Assembly (NCBI RefSeq): GCF_964204645.1
Contig: NC_134028.1
Span: forward strand, 2,418,001 to 2,482,000
Source: Tubulanus polymorphus
Taxonomy: Eukaryota > Nemertea > Palaeonemertea > Tubulaniformes > Tubulanidae
DNA length: 64,000 bases
Direction: 5' to 3'
Part shown: positions 50,461 to 62,390 of the stretch, in pieces
How the letters are laid out: each line of letters starts with the position of its first letter
Numbering within the stretch: position 1 is the first letter of the stretch
Translations under genes and position numbers: made by a program
The notes under the pieces: generated by a model
Told to the model about the DNA's origin: nothing
Database searches by the model: none
The model's input: the letters and a program-made list of their open reading frames with translations, nothing else

Positions 50461-50706
50461 AATGGAGGAGATTCTAGATGCTTTGTGCCGCCAAAAAACT
50501 AATAAAGCCAAACCCAGTCAGGCAGTAGTGAATAGTGGTTGATTGACAGCTAGTTTCTGTTGGCGGTCAGTTCCAGAAGTTAAAAAGTAATGGTTCTTAC
50601 TTTTGCTAATTTGGACCAACGTTAAAATGATTTGAAAGTTATTTCAAGCAGAGAATCCGCCGTAAGAATCCTTTGAGATTGAGTACAACCCTTCCTCTAT
50701 CAATTC

Positions 50707-50904
50707 TTGCACTTCCGGGTATGCATGGAAGTCGCCATTTTGAACGGTCACATGATTAAAGAGAGAGGCGGCAGCACTTTACGGGTAAATAGTTTGTCCA
50801 ACATGGGGTCGACTCTATTATCACGCCCGGATGATTCGATGATATCGTTGAAAAAGAGTACAATCGGAGAAGCGGCATCGGAGAATGACTGTACTATCAC
50901 ATAA
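50707..50904 (+). other. Small open frame of unknown status
   Basis: About 65 codons, with an internal ATG at 50725. The second half (NMGSTLLSRPDDSMIS, KKSTIGEAASENDCTIT) has a composition like a cytoplasmic protein tail, and codon use unlike the surrounding AT-rich DNA. No family is recognised and no clear acceptor site precedes it. It could be an orphan terminal exon, a gene relic or chance. Confidence 0.15.
50711..50758 (-). promoter_or_regulatory. Possible TACO1 promoter: ETS/GABP and YY1-type sites
   Basis: ACTTCCGGGT (50711-50720; ETS core CCGGAAGT on the - strand) and GTCGCCATTTTG (50731-50742; YY1-like) lie 250-280 bases upstream of the TACO1 start. GGTCACATGATT follows. ETS/GABP and YY1 sites are common in promoters of nuclear genes for mitochondrial proteins. 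The assignment is inference from motifs. Confidence 0.35.
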
Positions 50905-51717
50905 TAGACTGGTTGCGTGTCGAATTCTGAGCCTAGACTGGTTGCCTGTTTTAATGCTATGCTGAATGTGTATGATTCGACAAGGCTCCTGGGGCGTTCA
51001 AAGACTATTAGGCTTTGATATTCTCAATTAATCAAGACTGAAGCCACTTTCTAAATAGAGTTAGACTGAATTCGAATTTAGATTGATGATAGTCTTGGCA
51101 TCTGAATTTCGATGATCGTATGTTTCATTTCATGCATTTTAAAAGTCTTTTTTTCTCAATGTGAGCGATTTTTAACAAAACTTTTTATGGCAAATCTTGC
51201 GAAATGTTTACGCAAAGTGGTTTGTATACTACACCCGTTATCATTGATTTATTAAACGATAACTATCATAAAAAAACGGTGGGCGATAATTCTGCAAGAT
51301 TTCAAACTATCATTACCGTCAGCGCGAACGTTGTAGAAAAATACCGCTCAAAAACAATTTTCAACAACTCCTCTGTGAACGCCCCTATAGTGGGGGATGT
51401 TTATTGAAATATCTACACTGCTATTTCCCGCACACGAAATGTTTTGAAAGCTTGCAAAAATGACATCTCAAATAAATTAGAACAGAAATAAATTACTTAC
51501 TATCTAAAAGCAGGTAATAGAATTTAATGGACCGTTTAGAAGCGTTGGGGTGTAACCCTATGTGATTATCGGTGATGTGTAAAGTTTTTAACAGTGTGGT
51601 GCGATATGAAGTCAAACATAAAAATCATTTGACAACATTTTAGAGAAAATGGATCGTTTAATGTGACTTAAAGAAAGGTGCATAGGAATTTTTGATTTGC
51701 TATTTTGAAAGATAGAC

Positions 51718-52707
51718 ATGGCTGGAAATGTTTCGAGCGGACGTGCAGCGACTAGAGACTTCATCTCATTCACAAACATCTACCGCGCGTATATATTTCC
51801 TGTGATTGTATTTAGTGGTATCGCTGGGAATTGCATTTCGCTGGTCGTCTTTCCTCGTTTGAAGCGTCACGACAAATCGACGGCGCATTATCTAAGTTTT
51901 TTAGCTGCCAGTGACTTGCTCAATATACTTTCAAACGGCTTAATTGATAGTTGGCTGTACAACGCTCTACGAGATATCGGGGCAGCTAACGTCAACGTTT
52001 TAGGATCCAGTAGCGTCGTCTGTAAATTATTAAGATATATCTGGTATGTAACTACGTTTACATCGACCTGGAACTTAACCCTGTTTAACGTCGAAAAATG
52101 TATCGCCATCAGATACCCGATGAAACGTAGTAGAATTGTTACATCTAAACGACGAAAACGTGCCCTGTTTGTAGTACTAGCGGTCGGCTGTCTGATAAGG
52201 GCTCCTTTTCTACACTCATATGATATCGTATTGAACAAAAATGGTGAACTTGAATGCAGCTTATTGTTCAAACGTTTGACGTCTTACGGTACACTTCTAA
52301 TGATTTTGTTTGAATGGCTAACATCTTTTATCATACCATGGCTGGCGATCACAGTTTCCAGTATTTTCATTATGGCCGCCATTTTTAAATGGCGCAAGGA
52401 AAGACTGATTGCATACACCGGCGGGAGTGGTACAAAACAATCGTATAAATTCGTGCTTAATCTGACATCTGTATCGGCCATTTTTCTCATCACAGTTTCG
52501 CCGGCTATTGCTCTATGGGGAATGTTCTGGCTGCAGCATTTCTTCAAAGTTACATTTGGAATTGAAAGCAAATACGACGTACTGAAACTAGCGCTGATTT
52601 CGACTAATGTGCAAGACTTGAATTTTTGTCTGAACTTTTTCATCTACGTCATATGCCTAGATTTCTACCGCGCCGAGGTTCGTTACATATTGCTCAGATG
52701 CTGCTAG
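51718..52707 (+). CDS. Intronless class A (rhodopsin-type) G-protein-coupled receptor, ligand unknown
   Basis: 329 residues with seven predicted membrane segments. TM1 (about 19-43) has the GN pair in SGIAGNCISLVVF. TM2 has LAASDLLNIL. A cysteine precedes TM3 (VVCKLLRY) and pairs with one in the second outer loop (GELECSLL). The TM3 end reads VEKCIAIRYP in place of the usual DRY. TM5 and TM6 have the expected prolines (FIIPWLAI, TVSPAIALW). TM7 ends LNFFIYVICLDFYRAE, an NPxxY variant with Phe for Pro. The short tail ends in two cysteines. Overall style suggests a lineage-specific peptide-receptor-like orphan. It is followed by the GRL cluster, and relics of its 3' end occur at 56190 and 62391. 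Membrane receptor role is firm; ligand cannot be named. Confidence 0.85.
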   Translation: MAGNVSSGRAATRDFISFTNIYRAYIFPVIVFSGIAGNCISLVVFPRLKRHDKSTAHYLSFLAASDLLNILSNGLIDSWLYNALRDIGAANVNVLGSSSVVCKLLRYIWYVTTFTSTWNLTLFNVEKCIAIRYPMKRSRIVTSKRRKRALFVVLAVGCLIRAPFLHSYDIVLNKNGELECSLLFKRLTSYGTLLMILFEWLTSFIIPWLAITVSSIFIMAAIFKWRKERLIAYTGGSGTKQSYKFVLNLTSVSAIFLITVSPAIALWGMFWLQHFFKVTFGIESKYDVLKLALISTNVQDLNFCLNFFIYVICLDFYRAEVRYILLRCC

Positions 52708-53059
52708 TTGATGGATATAATCCGACAGTTGAAAACACATGGCTTTCGATCGTGGATATGAAAACTCATATTATCAACTCATACCATTTTACAGGTGTTT
52801 ATTTTGCTCACCCGGTAATGGATATCAACTGCACTACAACCGTTTGCAAACAGCGTTCCGGTAACTGTCGGTAAAACAATTCAAAATGAGTCAACTTTGT
52901 GTAAGCTTTATACTCCAGGGGCCCTGTGCAAATAAATGATTTATCTATTTTTAATGAGAAAAGTTGCTCCGGCATAAATCATAACGGATTGAATGATGGA
53001 ATCTGAATTCGGAACGAAATACACAAAAAGAAATAAGGAATAAGTACGCGGGAAGAGGG

Positions 53060-53200
53060 GGGTTATTATATAGCAAATTTGGAAAATTCCACCATATGTT
53101 GCAACCGCAGCGCAGTGCTCACACTTTTCAAAGTTGTAATCGAACGCTTTCGAGGCGAGTATTAATTTCTTCACGCTTACCGATCAAGCATCCGATAAAA
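53060..53200 (-). pseudogene. Relic of a GRL-C-type gene (unit 1)
   Basis: Bases 53068-53115 resemble 58970-59016 of GRL-C; translation on the - strand gives CAAVATYGGIFQICY against CAALVFGGLYQICYAA. Immediately after, from about 53118, the sequence matches the 5' flank of GRL-C (TGCTCACA... GTTGTAATCGAA... ATCAAGCATCCG; compare 59523-59635). The exon-1 segment between them is deleted. No functional receptor can be encoded. Confidence 0.6.
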
Positions 53201-53721
53201 TCCATCTATTTTATTTATTTATTTATTTCCTGAATAATTCACTTCAATAGACACCAGATTTACAAAATTATAGTGTATAATTATTTTGCTTTATACATGA
53301 ATATAAATCTACCACGCAAGCGTTTTGTATGAATATCATTAGAGAGCGTAGCATTTTTAAATAGTCGACATGACAGAATTTGTCCCATGGCACGTACATT
53401 ATGAATGAAGAATTATTTAGCTAGATTAATTACAAATAGAATTGTTACAACGTTAATGCCACATTGTTAATATTTACGTAGTTAGACTTGGTTTGCCGAA
53501 TCTAATCGGAAGTTATTGTCAAACTTAACCGAGGTATAGTAAATATCCCGAATTAGTTCTCATCGTTTCGACAAGAAGACCTGCAAAAAACCACACATTC
53601 ATGATGCACATGTAATATGAACTAATACATATCCGATTCCTTAATTGTCATCTGGAGATTATAGTTGATAATAGAAATTTAGACGTACGGCGAAGAGTAA
53701 AGAGCCCGGTGAAGAGCATTT

Positions 53722-55695
53722 TCAGGACAAGGTGCTGTTCGAACACTCTGAGTTCGGTCCGCTATTTTCGGCCTGTTTGAACTGTATAACTATGATGAGA
53801 TAAGTAAGCAACGTGCCAAGAACCTGCAAAAATAGATTTTAGCTAAGATAGCAAAATTCACAGTTGTTTTTTTGTATTCACCCGGAGCATTAGGAACTGA
53901 ATAAAATACATAAATTCAATCAGGCGTGGTGGGTGGGAATGCCCCCCTTTTTGAAATAGATGTATCTGCTTGCTTTGCGTTTAGGGATTTAATAGTTATT
54001 TCCTGTGCTTAACAAAAATATTGCGGTTAAAGCTCGTGAAAACGCCTCAGCCCATCTGTCCCAAATCTTCAGAATCTTTTTGGATGTGGGCCTTCAAATC
54101 CTTCGCCTTGAGCTCTCTGGCCCCACTCCGTCAAATCCAAACCGTTTTCAAGATCTTTGTAGCGCCCACGAGAAACCTATATTCAAATATACTGTATTTA
54201 CCGAAAGTAAGAAATCAGCATCAATTACGAAGAGTCCCAATCCACTAAATCCAATCGAAGGGCCATTTAAACGTTGCAGGAACATGATCAACTAAAACAA
54301 AAATAATAGAGACTAGTTTTAGAATGAATTTAAATCCATGATCAAAACTCAACTATTTCATACCTTGACGTTAACCTGGAGGAGCGCATTTGAACATTGC
54401 TTTTTTTTCGCGCTATACAAATTTTATTATTATCATCATTATTATTATCATTATTATTATCATCGTTATCGTCATCGTCATTATCATTATTATGATAATT
54501 ATTATTATTATCAATACAATGCCTTCATTTACCTCATTTGCATCTTTATCTGATAATGTATGTTGATTAATGGTATAGACCTCTTCAGCAGGGGCATGAG
54601 CCTGTAGACATAAATTGAATGTATTCTTTATTATACTGTTAATATGTAACTGTTCAGAATCGTAAGCAGGAACAGTCTTACCTCATTGTTTACCATCAAA
54701 CCAAGTACAGTTAGACACAAAAGACACATTATCGATGTCAATAACCAGATGATCAACGCCGTCAAAACTTCGATTTTCACATATCCCTGTTTGATAATGT
54801 CGTAAACTACAAGACATTTCATTATTAACGACGACACGTAACCAGCCACGATATAGAATGAGAAATAACTGCGTATCGGTTTCAGAAATTCACAGATTTT
54901 TGTGTGCCATCCTCTGAAATATTGTGAGGATTTACTGCTATCGGGCGACGATATTTTACCTTCACGAATCGAGTCTGTTAGACGCGCGTTCAAATTTGCG
55001 AATTCCTGTCGGACGAGATTTGCACAAACAACGAACAACGGTATTATAGTTTGCGTTACGAGGTTGCCGAACATCTGAACAACAGTAAGAAATGGTACGA
55101 AATACGATAGATTCGGGTCTAAGATGGATATTGGAGAGATATACGATGGCATGGATGCAAAATACGATTTTGGCATGAAGGCAGTAGACATACCACCTAA
55201 TATCCCCGTCACCACTAAGGATATTATAAATCCACACGAGATTTTTACCCATTTTCTTATTGATACAATAAGACTTTCATCCTTGTCGTCATCGTGTTTA
55301 TGATCATTCAGTTTCGCCCACAAAAGGCAAAATTCCTGAAACCAGCATTTCTTTGCCGCATACATCAACGCGATATGAACGGCCAGCGACAGCAACGAAA
55401 ACATTCCGAAAATGAACTGTATTCCGAATGACCTTTTGGTTCCAGCCCATAGTCTCCTGTCAAAATAAACTAAAATCATCCTCGAAAAATCCGTAAGGTT
55501 TATGAAAACGGTCGTGAAACAGTAGATTTTGTGAATTTTCCCGGCCATAGTGTAAGTCATCGTCTCATCGTACCAGGTACCGCATACTTTCATACAAATC
55601 ATCAACGGTCGAAAACAAATCCACAAACGGTTTTCAGCGATTGATTTGGCAGAATTTGACGTCGATTGTAACGTTTCCATTCTTGTCGAAGACAT
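53722..55695 (-). CDS. Gustatory receptor-like protein GRL-A
   Basis: Seven-transmembrane chemoreceptor of the insect gustatory receptor superfamily (GRLs occur widely in invertebrates). Four exons on the - strand: 54682-55695, 54533-54601, 54202-54291, 53722-53823; about 424 residues, all introns phase 0. Exon 1 carries six membrane segments. Exon 2 encodes the loop AHAPAEEVYTINQHTLSDKD. Exon 3 begins LIMFLQRLNGPSIGFSG. Exon 4 begins VLGTLLTYLIIVIQFKQA and contains the family hallmark TYhhhhhQF in TM7. The tail is short and Ser/Asn-rich. Start taken at the ATG at 55695, aligned with GRL-B. It is about 80-90% like GRL-B with an identical tract in the TM5-TM6 region. The tastant is unknown. 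Confidence 0.85.
54425..54515. repeat. ATT/ATC trinucleotide microsatellite in GRL-A intron 2
   Basis: A run of ATT and ATC trinucleotides between exons 2 and 3 of GRL-A. It is absent from the paralogous intron of GRL-B. Confidence 0.75.
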
Positions 55696-56189
55696 GATGA
55701 AGCTCTTACCGTTCACAGTCTAGCGGCCAGGAGAGGAAATTTGTAAATTGTGCTCGCGACAAAATGTCTGTTGGACGACCTCTTCGCAGGGCAGGGTGAA
55801 TGCAAACACGCGTCGCGTTGCAGTTTTTCAATATTTAGAATACACGTGTTTAGATGGCAGACGATGCAAGTAAAAATGCGCGTCGTGTTATTGACCGGGT
55901 CGAGTCTGCCCATTTGCCACGACTGTGACTGCGACGACACAGCTCTTGATTCTAACTCCGATACAAGCACCGGACCCGGTTATTAGGCTATTCGCCGAGT
56001 AAGAGACGTATATATAATCGAAATAAAGATGCAGCCTGTGCTTCTAGTTGACTCCTTATGTTTTACCGAATCAAATTTTTAAAATCGTTCCCTTGACCTT
56101 AATGGGAAACCCTACTCCTAATCATGTTCTCGGAAGAAGCGGGGCAAATTGAGCTGGAGTTTATTTGAATATATATGTTTTGTTCTTCT

Positions 56190-56248
56190 TTTAACTTGTT
56201 CATCTACGTCATCAACCTAGATTTTTACGGTGCAGAAACTCGTTTTAT
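56190..56248 (+). pseudogene. GPCR relic: TM7/C-terminal fragment (unit 2)
   Basis: Translates as NLFIYVINLDFYGAETRF, against NFFIYVICLDFYRAEVRY of the intact GPCR (52636-52690). The fragment is on the same strand and in the same relative place: upstream of a GRL type 2 gene. Only about 50 bases remain recognisable, so it is a decayed copy. Confidence 0.55.
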
Positions 56249-56958
56249 TGCTTACCCGATAAATAAAAACCGATGCATGAAAGCGATTGTCTCACATATT
56301 GGCTTTCTATATAAGCATATGTGAACTATGTATAATTTTTGCTAGTTTTAAATGTTGCTCGTCCTGCAATAGATTTCCAATTAGAAATTTTGTGATTAAA
56401 CGATTTATTTGGATTAGCGTTATGATTCCGTCCTCATGTCGAACAACATCATCTTATTTCACACCAGGGGGGTTTGTGTTTATTTTACGACAAATTGATC
56501 CTCCGCAAATTAATATCAATTTTTTGGTAGTGAAATCAGTCGCTCTGGCAAACATGACATCACGGTATCAAATAAACAACATTGATCGAACTAAATACAA
56601 CCAATGATTAAGCGTGTTTGCGATGGATACACGTCCATCACCTCATTCAAATAAATCTAAAGGATTCAACAGATTAATGTATTTTACCGCTGAATAGAAT
56701 CTGGTCAACACTGTTGCAATGCTTCTAAAAACTTAGATGGATATCAAATGGAACTTGAAACATATCTATTGTGATAACAAATTCTACATGCTGTATTATT
56801 TTTCATGACGTTTTATGGCTCCACATTAAGCCGCGAAGAAATTAAGAGAAAATTCTAGCGTTGTATCCACATAGAGTGTCATTTGTAGTGATTTACAACG
56901 AAATTAATAGATAATGAACGCAGGTTATCTATGAAAGGAGCATCTATGAAAAGCACAT

Positions 56959-57436
56959 TCAATGGGCCACAGTTGTCGCAATATTCGGAGATGTGTTCGG
57001 CAGCGAACTGCCCGCCGTGGCCATTTCAGCTTGCTTAAACTGTATAACGATTACCAGATACGTAAGTAATGTGCCAATCAACTGCAAGAGAAAAATACCA
57101 ATATTTCCGTTAAGTGTCCTGCAGAACAGTCATTGTACTGAGGATAGCTATTCATTGTTGAAAGTGACGAACTAACCGACAAAATGAAGTCAGAATCGAC
57201 TGTGTACAGACCAAATCCTGTAAAACCGATGGCTGGCCCTTTCAGCTTTTGCAGGAAAACCATCATCTTCAAATAAACAAATATTACTGAAATACGCGTA
57301 ATTATTCATCTCCCGTTGAGGAAAAACTTGGTATGTGTTTAGTCTTAACTAAACTTGACTAGACTGCTATACTAGACTATCTATCTTTGTAATCATTATT
57401 ATCTGTGGCATTTGCTTTCTCCATATTTGTAATCAA

Positions 57437-57471
<35 letters not shown>

Positions 57472-57496
57472 CAATCATTATTATTATTATTATTAC

Positions 57497-57529
<33 letters not shown>

Positions 57530-57550
57530 CATTATTATTATTATTATTAC

Positions 57551-57590
<40 letters not shown>

Positions 57591-57832
57591 GATTAATATT
57601 ATTATTATTATTATTATTATTATTATCATTATTATTATTATTATTACTATTATTATTATCATTATGAGTATCTTTACCTAAATTGCTGAAATATTAATGG
57701 TTATAGTATATTGCCGTAATTATGATTATCATTGTATTTGTATTTGTATAAGTTATTGTTGTCATCATTATTAGAATTTGTATTATTATTATTATTATTA
57801 TTGATTAGCATTACATGTATTATTATTGTTAG

Positions 57833-57896
<64 letters not shown>

Positions 57897-59446
57897 GATT
57901 AGCATAATTATTATTGTTAGCATTAAGATTATTAATAGCATTATTTATAAGTATCACTGCACATTCCCCTGCACTCTGCACAAGGTTCCAGCGCCTTAAT
58001 TTTATGTACAGCCTGTTGGCTTGCACTGGATACCTCGTAACCGATTTACGAAAATAAATTATTATTATTATTATTCAAATAAAAATGTTAACAATGCTTT
58101 GTTTCATATACGTTAACAATGCTTTGTTTCACATACGAGAAACAAAAGAATAGATAAATTTGGAACATCCATAACTCAGCATCAGTAATAATCACTACTC
58201 CTCCTACCTCGTTCGCGTCTTCGGTGGACAGTTTACCAGCATCTATATTATACAAATCATCAAGCGGCTCATGTGCCTGGATTTAAAAACATACGCGCAT
58301 TCATTTACATTAAAAAACCACAAACAGCTAGAATGTATTTCTACTTGAATCAAGGATCATTTGATACCGAAATATGTGCTTTAAGAGTTGACATAAAAGT
58401 TTTGCGACGTAACATCGAAATTTCTACTTTATGCAGTTCCCTACCTTTAGATTTACTTGTAAGCCACAAGTCGTTATGATAATCATAAACAGAAACGATG
58501 TTATTATAAATATCATCAAAGTCGCGATGATCTGCGTCTGTTGGAATCCTTGTTGAATAACCTCGTAAACTGACAAGCAAATATTCACTAATGCCGCGGT
58601 AAACCCTGCCCCGACATACACCGAAAAACAACTGCGCCCGATGCTAAAACATCGATATATCAACGTGTGCCATTTTCTGAAATAGCCGACACTGCGCGAT
58701 TCGTAATCGACCTCTCTTCGTCCAGTGATGTGGAAATCGGCGTCCGTAAATTCTTTGATGTGTTTATTCAGGTGAACGAACTCCTTGGTGACGTTATACG
58801 CAAACAGTATGAAGAAGAATTCGGTAGTGATTGTCGGAAAGAAGCTAAAAATTTGAAACGCGGCAAATAGCGGTAGGAAATACGACAGGTTTTCATTATC
58901 AAGCGAAACAGGAGATATGTACTCGGGTATTGAGATTAGAAGTTCTTTGGGTATGGTTATACCGACAGCGGCATAGCAAATTTGGTAAAGTCCACCAAAT
59001 ACCAACGCAGCGCAGGCGCCGTACGAAAACCGCCGGGTGATGGCGAGGTGACGTTTTTCAACATCTTCGAAGTCAATTTCGTTTTGTTTGTAGTTTTGAA
59101 TCTCTTGCCATCTCGCGCAGAACTGTTGAATTGATCGTTTTCTGGAGGCATATAAGACGATCAGCTGGCAGGTAATGGGTATGAACGAGTAAGAACCGTA
59201 AATGACGCGCGCGACTGTCGAGCCTTGCGAATAGCGTTGCATGTTTTTGTCGAAAGAAACCGAAATGGCGCGTAAAATGTTAAACGAGTTAATACTGAAC
59301 GCGAAAGCGCAGTAAAACTTGTGAAAGATGGTGATTTTCGATTTGGAATCGGCATCGTACCAGCAACCTGACAATTTTAAGCATATTATCAATGGTCGCC
59401 ACGCAACCCAAAGGGTATTTCGATGAATATCCTCACTGACTATCAT
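56959..59446 (-). CDS. Gustatory receptor-like protein GRL-C
   Basis: Second GRL subtype in the cluster, about 427 residues. Four exons: 58445-59446, 58207-58275, 57177-57266, 56959-57081; all introns phase 0, at the same protein positions as in GRL-A and GRL-B. Exon 1 has six membrane segments, with RPLIICLKLSGCWYD near the N-terminus and VGYFRKWHTLIYRCF before TM6. Exon 2 is AHEPLDDLYNIDAGKLSTED. Exon 3 is MMVFLQKLKGPAIGFTGFG. Exon 4 starts LIGTLLTYLVIVIQFKQAE with the TYhhhhhQF hallmark. It shares roughly a third of residues with GRL-A in exon 1, so the two subtypes separated long before the unit was duplicated. Start at the ATG at 59446. Confidence 0.85.
57439..57895. repeat. (ATT)n microsatellite blocks in GRL-C intron 2
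   Basis: Two long ATT arrays (57439-57664 and about 57780-57895), interrupted by ATC, ACT and TGATTAAT variants, occupy much of the 940-base intron between exons 2 and 3. They produce false poly-Asn and poly-Ile open frames. Confidence 0.9.
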
Positions 59447-60173
59447 TATCACAAATATCCGTTACGCCTCTTTATACGGTGTGCAATTAACTGCATTCTC
59501 TGTGAAAATGTCTGATTATGAGGTGCTCACAATTTGTCAACCAAGTTGTAATCGAAAATGTGTTATTCGCGCAACATCCATTACGCGAGCATAACTTTTT
59601 TGCGTTTATTGATCAAAGCATCCGGCAAAATTATGGTTACCCGGTAATGCTCGTTGTGTAAGGAAAACCATTAAACAATGTTGACTTGTCAAACAGAACT
59701 GCCTGTCCCTGCAACCACATAGTGTTGAGAATATTAAAACCAGTGATGGCTTTATTGCGAATGAAACTGTTACAGCATCAATATCATTGTCAATACTTAA
59801 GTTGGTAGATTAGACTTTGTGTTTATTCAGAAGTTTTGCCAACACCGATTTCCAGATAACGAATCCTACAGGGACTGCACATAGTATAATGACTCATTCA
59901 CCTGTAGCGAAAGCTCGTGCGTCAAATAAATAGTTAACTTATAAAGTATATTACTCGTCTAGTTATTTGTACATCATAGATCATATAGATTAAAGTTGAT
60001 GAACTAAATTTAGTGTAGTTGTACAAGAATCATAATCAATGAACGGCATAATGACTTAATAGTTCTAATTGATGATATTCGTCTAGTATATTCATTATTT
60101 GATTTTTCAATGATTATTTTGAGATTATAAAGTTGACACAGAAATCTTAAGGCGTTGCGAAGGGGAACGCATT

Positions 60174-61779
60174 TCAGGACAAGGTGCTGTTTGAACACTC
60201 TGAGTTCGGTCCGCTATTTTCAGCCTGTTTGAACTGTATAACTATGATGAGGTAGGTAAGCAACGTGCCAAGAACCTGCAAAAATAGATTTGAGCAAAAA
60301 CTAATTCCACAGTTGTGTTTTTACATTCATTCCAAGCGGAAATTACGTGGATGCAAAACATAGGCATATAGGCATCAACAGCATGGGACGAGAGGAAGTT
60401 ATCCCTCACTTTATATTTACCGACAGAATGAAATCGGCATCAATTACAAAGAGTCCCAATCCACTAAATCCAATCGAAGGGCCATTTAAACGTTGCAGGA
60501 ACATGATCAACTAAAACCGGAAAAAAATATACATGAGACTTATTTAGAAGTTATTTCTTTGGCGATACAAGAAAACTACAGACTTATTTACCTCATTTGC
60601 ATCTTTATCTGATAATGTATGTTGATCAATGGTATAGACCTCTTCAGCAGGGGCATGAGCCTGTTGACATAGATTGAATGTATTTTTGTAACACCGTTAT
60701 AGGTAACCAATCAGAATCGTAAGCAGGAACAGTCTTACCTCATTGTTAACCATCAAACCAAGTATAGTTAGACATAAAAGACATATAATTGATGCCAATA
60801 ACCACATGATTAACGTCATCAAAACTTCGATTTTCACATATCCCTGTTTGATAATGTCGTAAACTACAAGACATATCATCACTAACGACGACACGTAACC
60901 AGCCACGATATAGAATGAGAAATAACTGCGTATCGGTTTCAGAAATTCACAGATTTTTGTGTGCCATCCTCTGAAATATTGTGAGGATTTACTGCTATCG
61001 GGCGACGATATTTTACCTTCACGAATCGAGTCTGTTAGACGCGCGTTCAAATTTGCGAATTCCTGTCGGACGAGATTCGCACAAACGATGAATAACGGTA
61101 CCAAAGATTGCGTAGCGAGGTTACTGGCCGTCTGAAGAACAGTAAGAAATGGAACGAAATACGGTAAATTCGGGTCGAGGATGGATATTGGAGAGATATA
61201 CTCGGGCATCGATGCGAAATAAGAACTCGGCATTAGAGCACCAAACACACCCGCTGATATGCTCGTCACCAGAAGGCATATAATACAACCGGACATGGCC
61301 TTTACCCATTTTCTTGTAGCTAGAATAAGACTTTCATCCTTGTCGTCATCGTGTTTGTGATTATTCAGTTTCGTCCACAAAAGGCAAAATTCCTGAAACC
61401 AGCATTTCTTTGCCGCATAAATCAACGCGATATGAACGGCCAGCGACAGCAACGAAAACATTCCGAATATGAACTTCATTCCGAATGACCTGTCGGTTCC
61501 AGCCCATAATCTCTTGTCAACATGAACCAATAATGCCCTCACAAAATTTATAAAGCTTATAAAAACTGCCGTGAAACAGTAGATTTTGTGAATTTTCCCG
61601 GCCATAGTGCAAGTCATCGTCTCATCGTACCAGGTACCGCATACTTTCATACAAATCATCAACGGCCGAAAACAAATCCACAGACGGTTTTCAGCGATTG
61701 TTTCGGCAGAATTTGACGGCGATCTTAACGGACCCACTTTTGTCGAAATCATGATGAAGTTTCTACCATGTCCCGTCAT
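60174..61779 (-). CDS. Gustatory receptor-like protein GRL-B
   Basis: Close paralogue of GRL-A, about 433 residues. Four exons: 60739-61779, 60592-60660, 60421-60510, 60174-60275; all introns phase 0. Exon 2 differs from GRL-A by a single residue (IDQH for INQH). Exon 4 carries GTLLTYLIIVIQFKQA with the TYhhhhhQF signature. The start can be 61779 (MTGHGRNFI) or the internal ATG at 61752, which lines up with the GRL-A start. TM4 to TM5, including the outer loop, is the most diverged part; the segment before TM6 (ICEFLKPIRSYFSFYIVAGY) is identical to GRL-A. Confidence 0.85.
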
Positions 61780-62390
61780 CCAGTTAGAAGAGGACGTTTG
61801 TAAATGATGCTCGCGACAAATAGCAGTTTGATGACCTCATCGTATAGCAGGATGAATGTAAACACGCGTCGCGATGTTTGCAGTTTTTTGATATTCAAAA
61901 TACACGTGTTAGATGGCAGACGAAATGCGTGTCGTAAAAATGCGCGTCGTGTTATTTACCGGGTCGAGTCTGACTTGTGACGATTACCGCTGATTTACCA
62001 GTGGTGACACAGCTCTAACTACTAGCACCGGTACTAGCACCGGACCCGACTTAGGCCTTTCACCGAGTAAGAGACATAACTGTAACAATTCATACGAAAA
62101 TATATGGTCTTTTTACGGTACGAGAAAATATTGCGTGGAGAATCATCACCGGATGTTTTGGGAATTCTTTCCACAGCAGTGATATATTCATTTTACCAGA
62201 ACCCTGGAATATCAAAACAACCGTTTTACCGATCCCGGAGCTTCAGTCCATGCTTCTAGGGGACTTCGGATGTTTTACCGAACGGAATTCGTTAATGGTT
62301 CTCTTAACCTTAGTGGAAAATCCTTAATCTTATCCTTTTCTCGGGAGAAGCGGGTTAAGTTGAGCGGGACATTTGTTCGGATATATCTGT

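Larger units (their letters stand above)
53688..56757. repeat. Segmental duplication, left copy (paralogous to 60150-62996)
   Basis: Contains GRL-A, its 5' flank and the GPCR relic. The copy at 60150-62996 is collinear: exon positions, the 5' flank (ACACGCGTCGCG, GACCGGGTCGAGTCTG-type) and the stretch CAAATAAATCTAAAGGATTC all recur in order. Copies diverge in the introns through the ATT repeat and small indels. Confidence 0.75.

Noticed and set aside
51888-52643. Two open frames on the - strand across the GPCR
   Set aside because: Antisense shadows of the GPCR, which alone shows family motifs.
57471-57662. Poly-Asn/Ile open frame
   Set aside because: Produced by the ATT microsatellite in the GRL-C intron.
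58667-58870. Open frame on the + strand overlapping GRL-C
   Set aside because: Antisense shadow of the GRL-C first exon.
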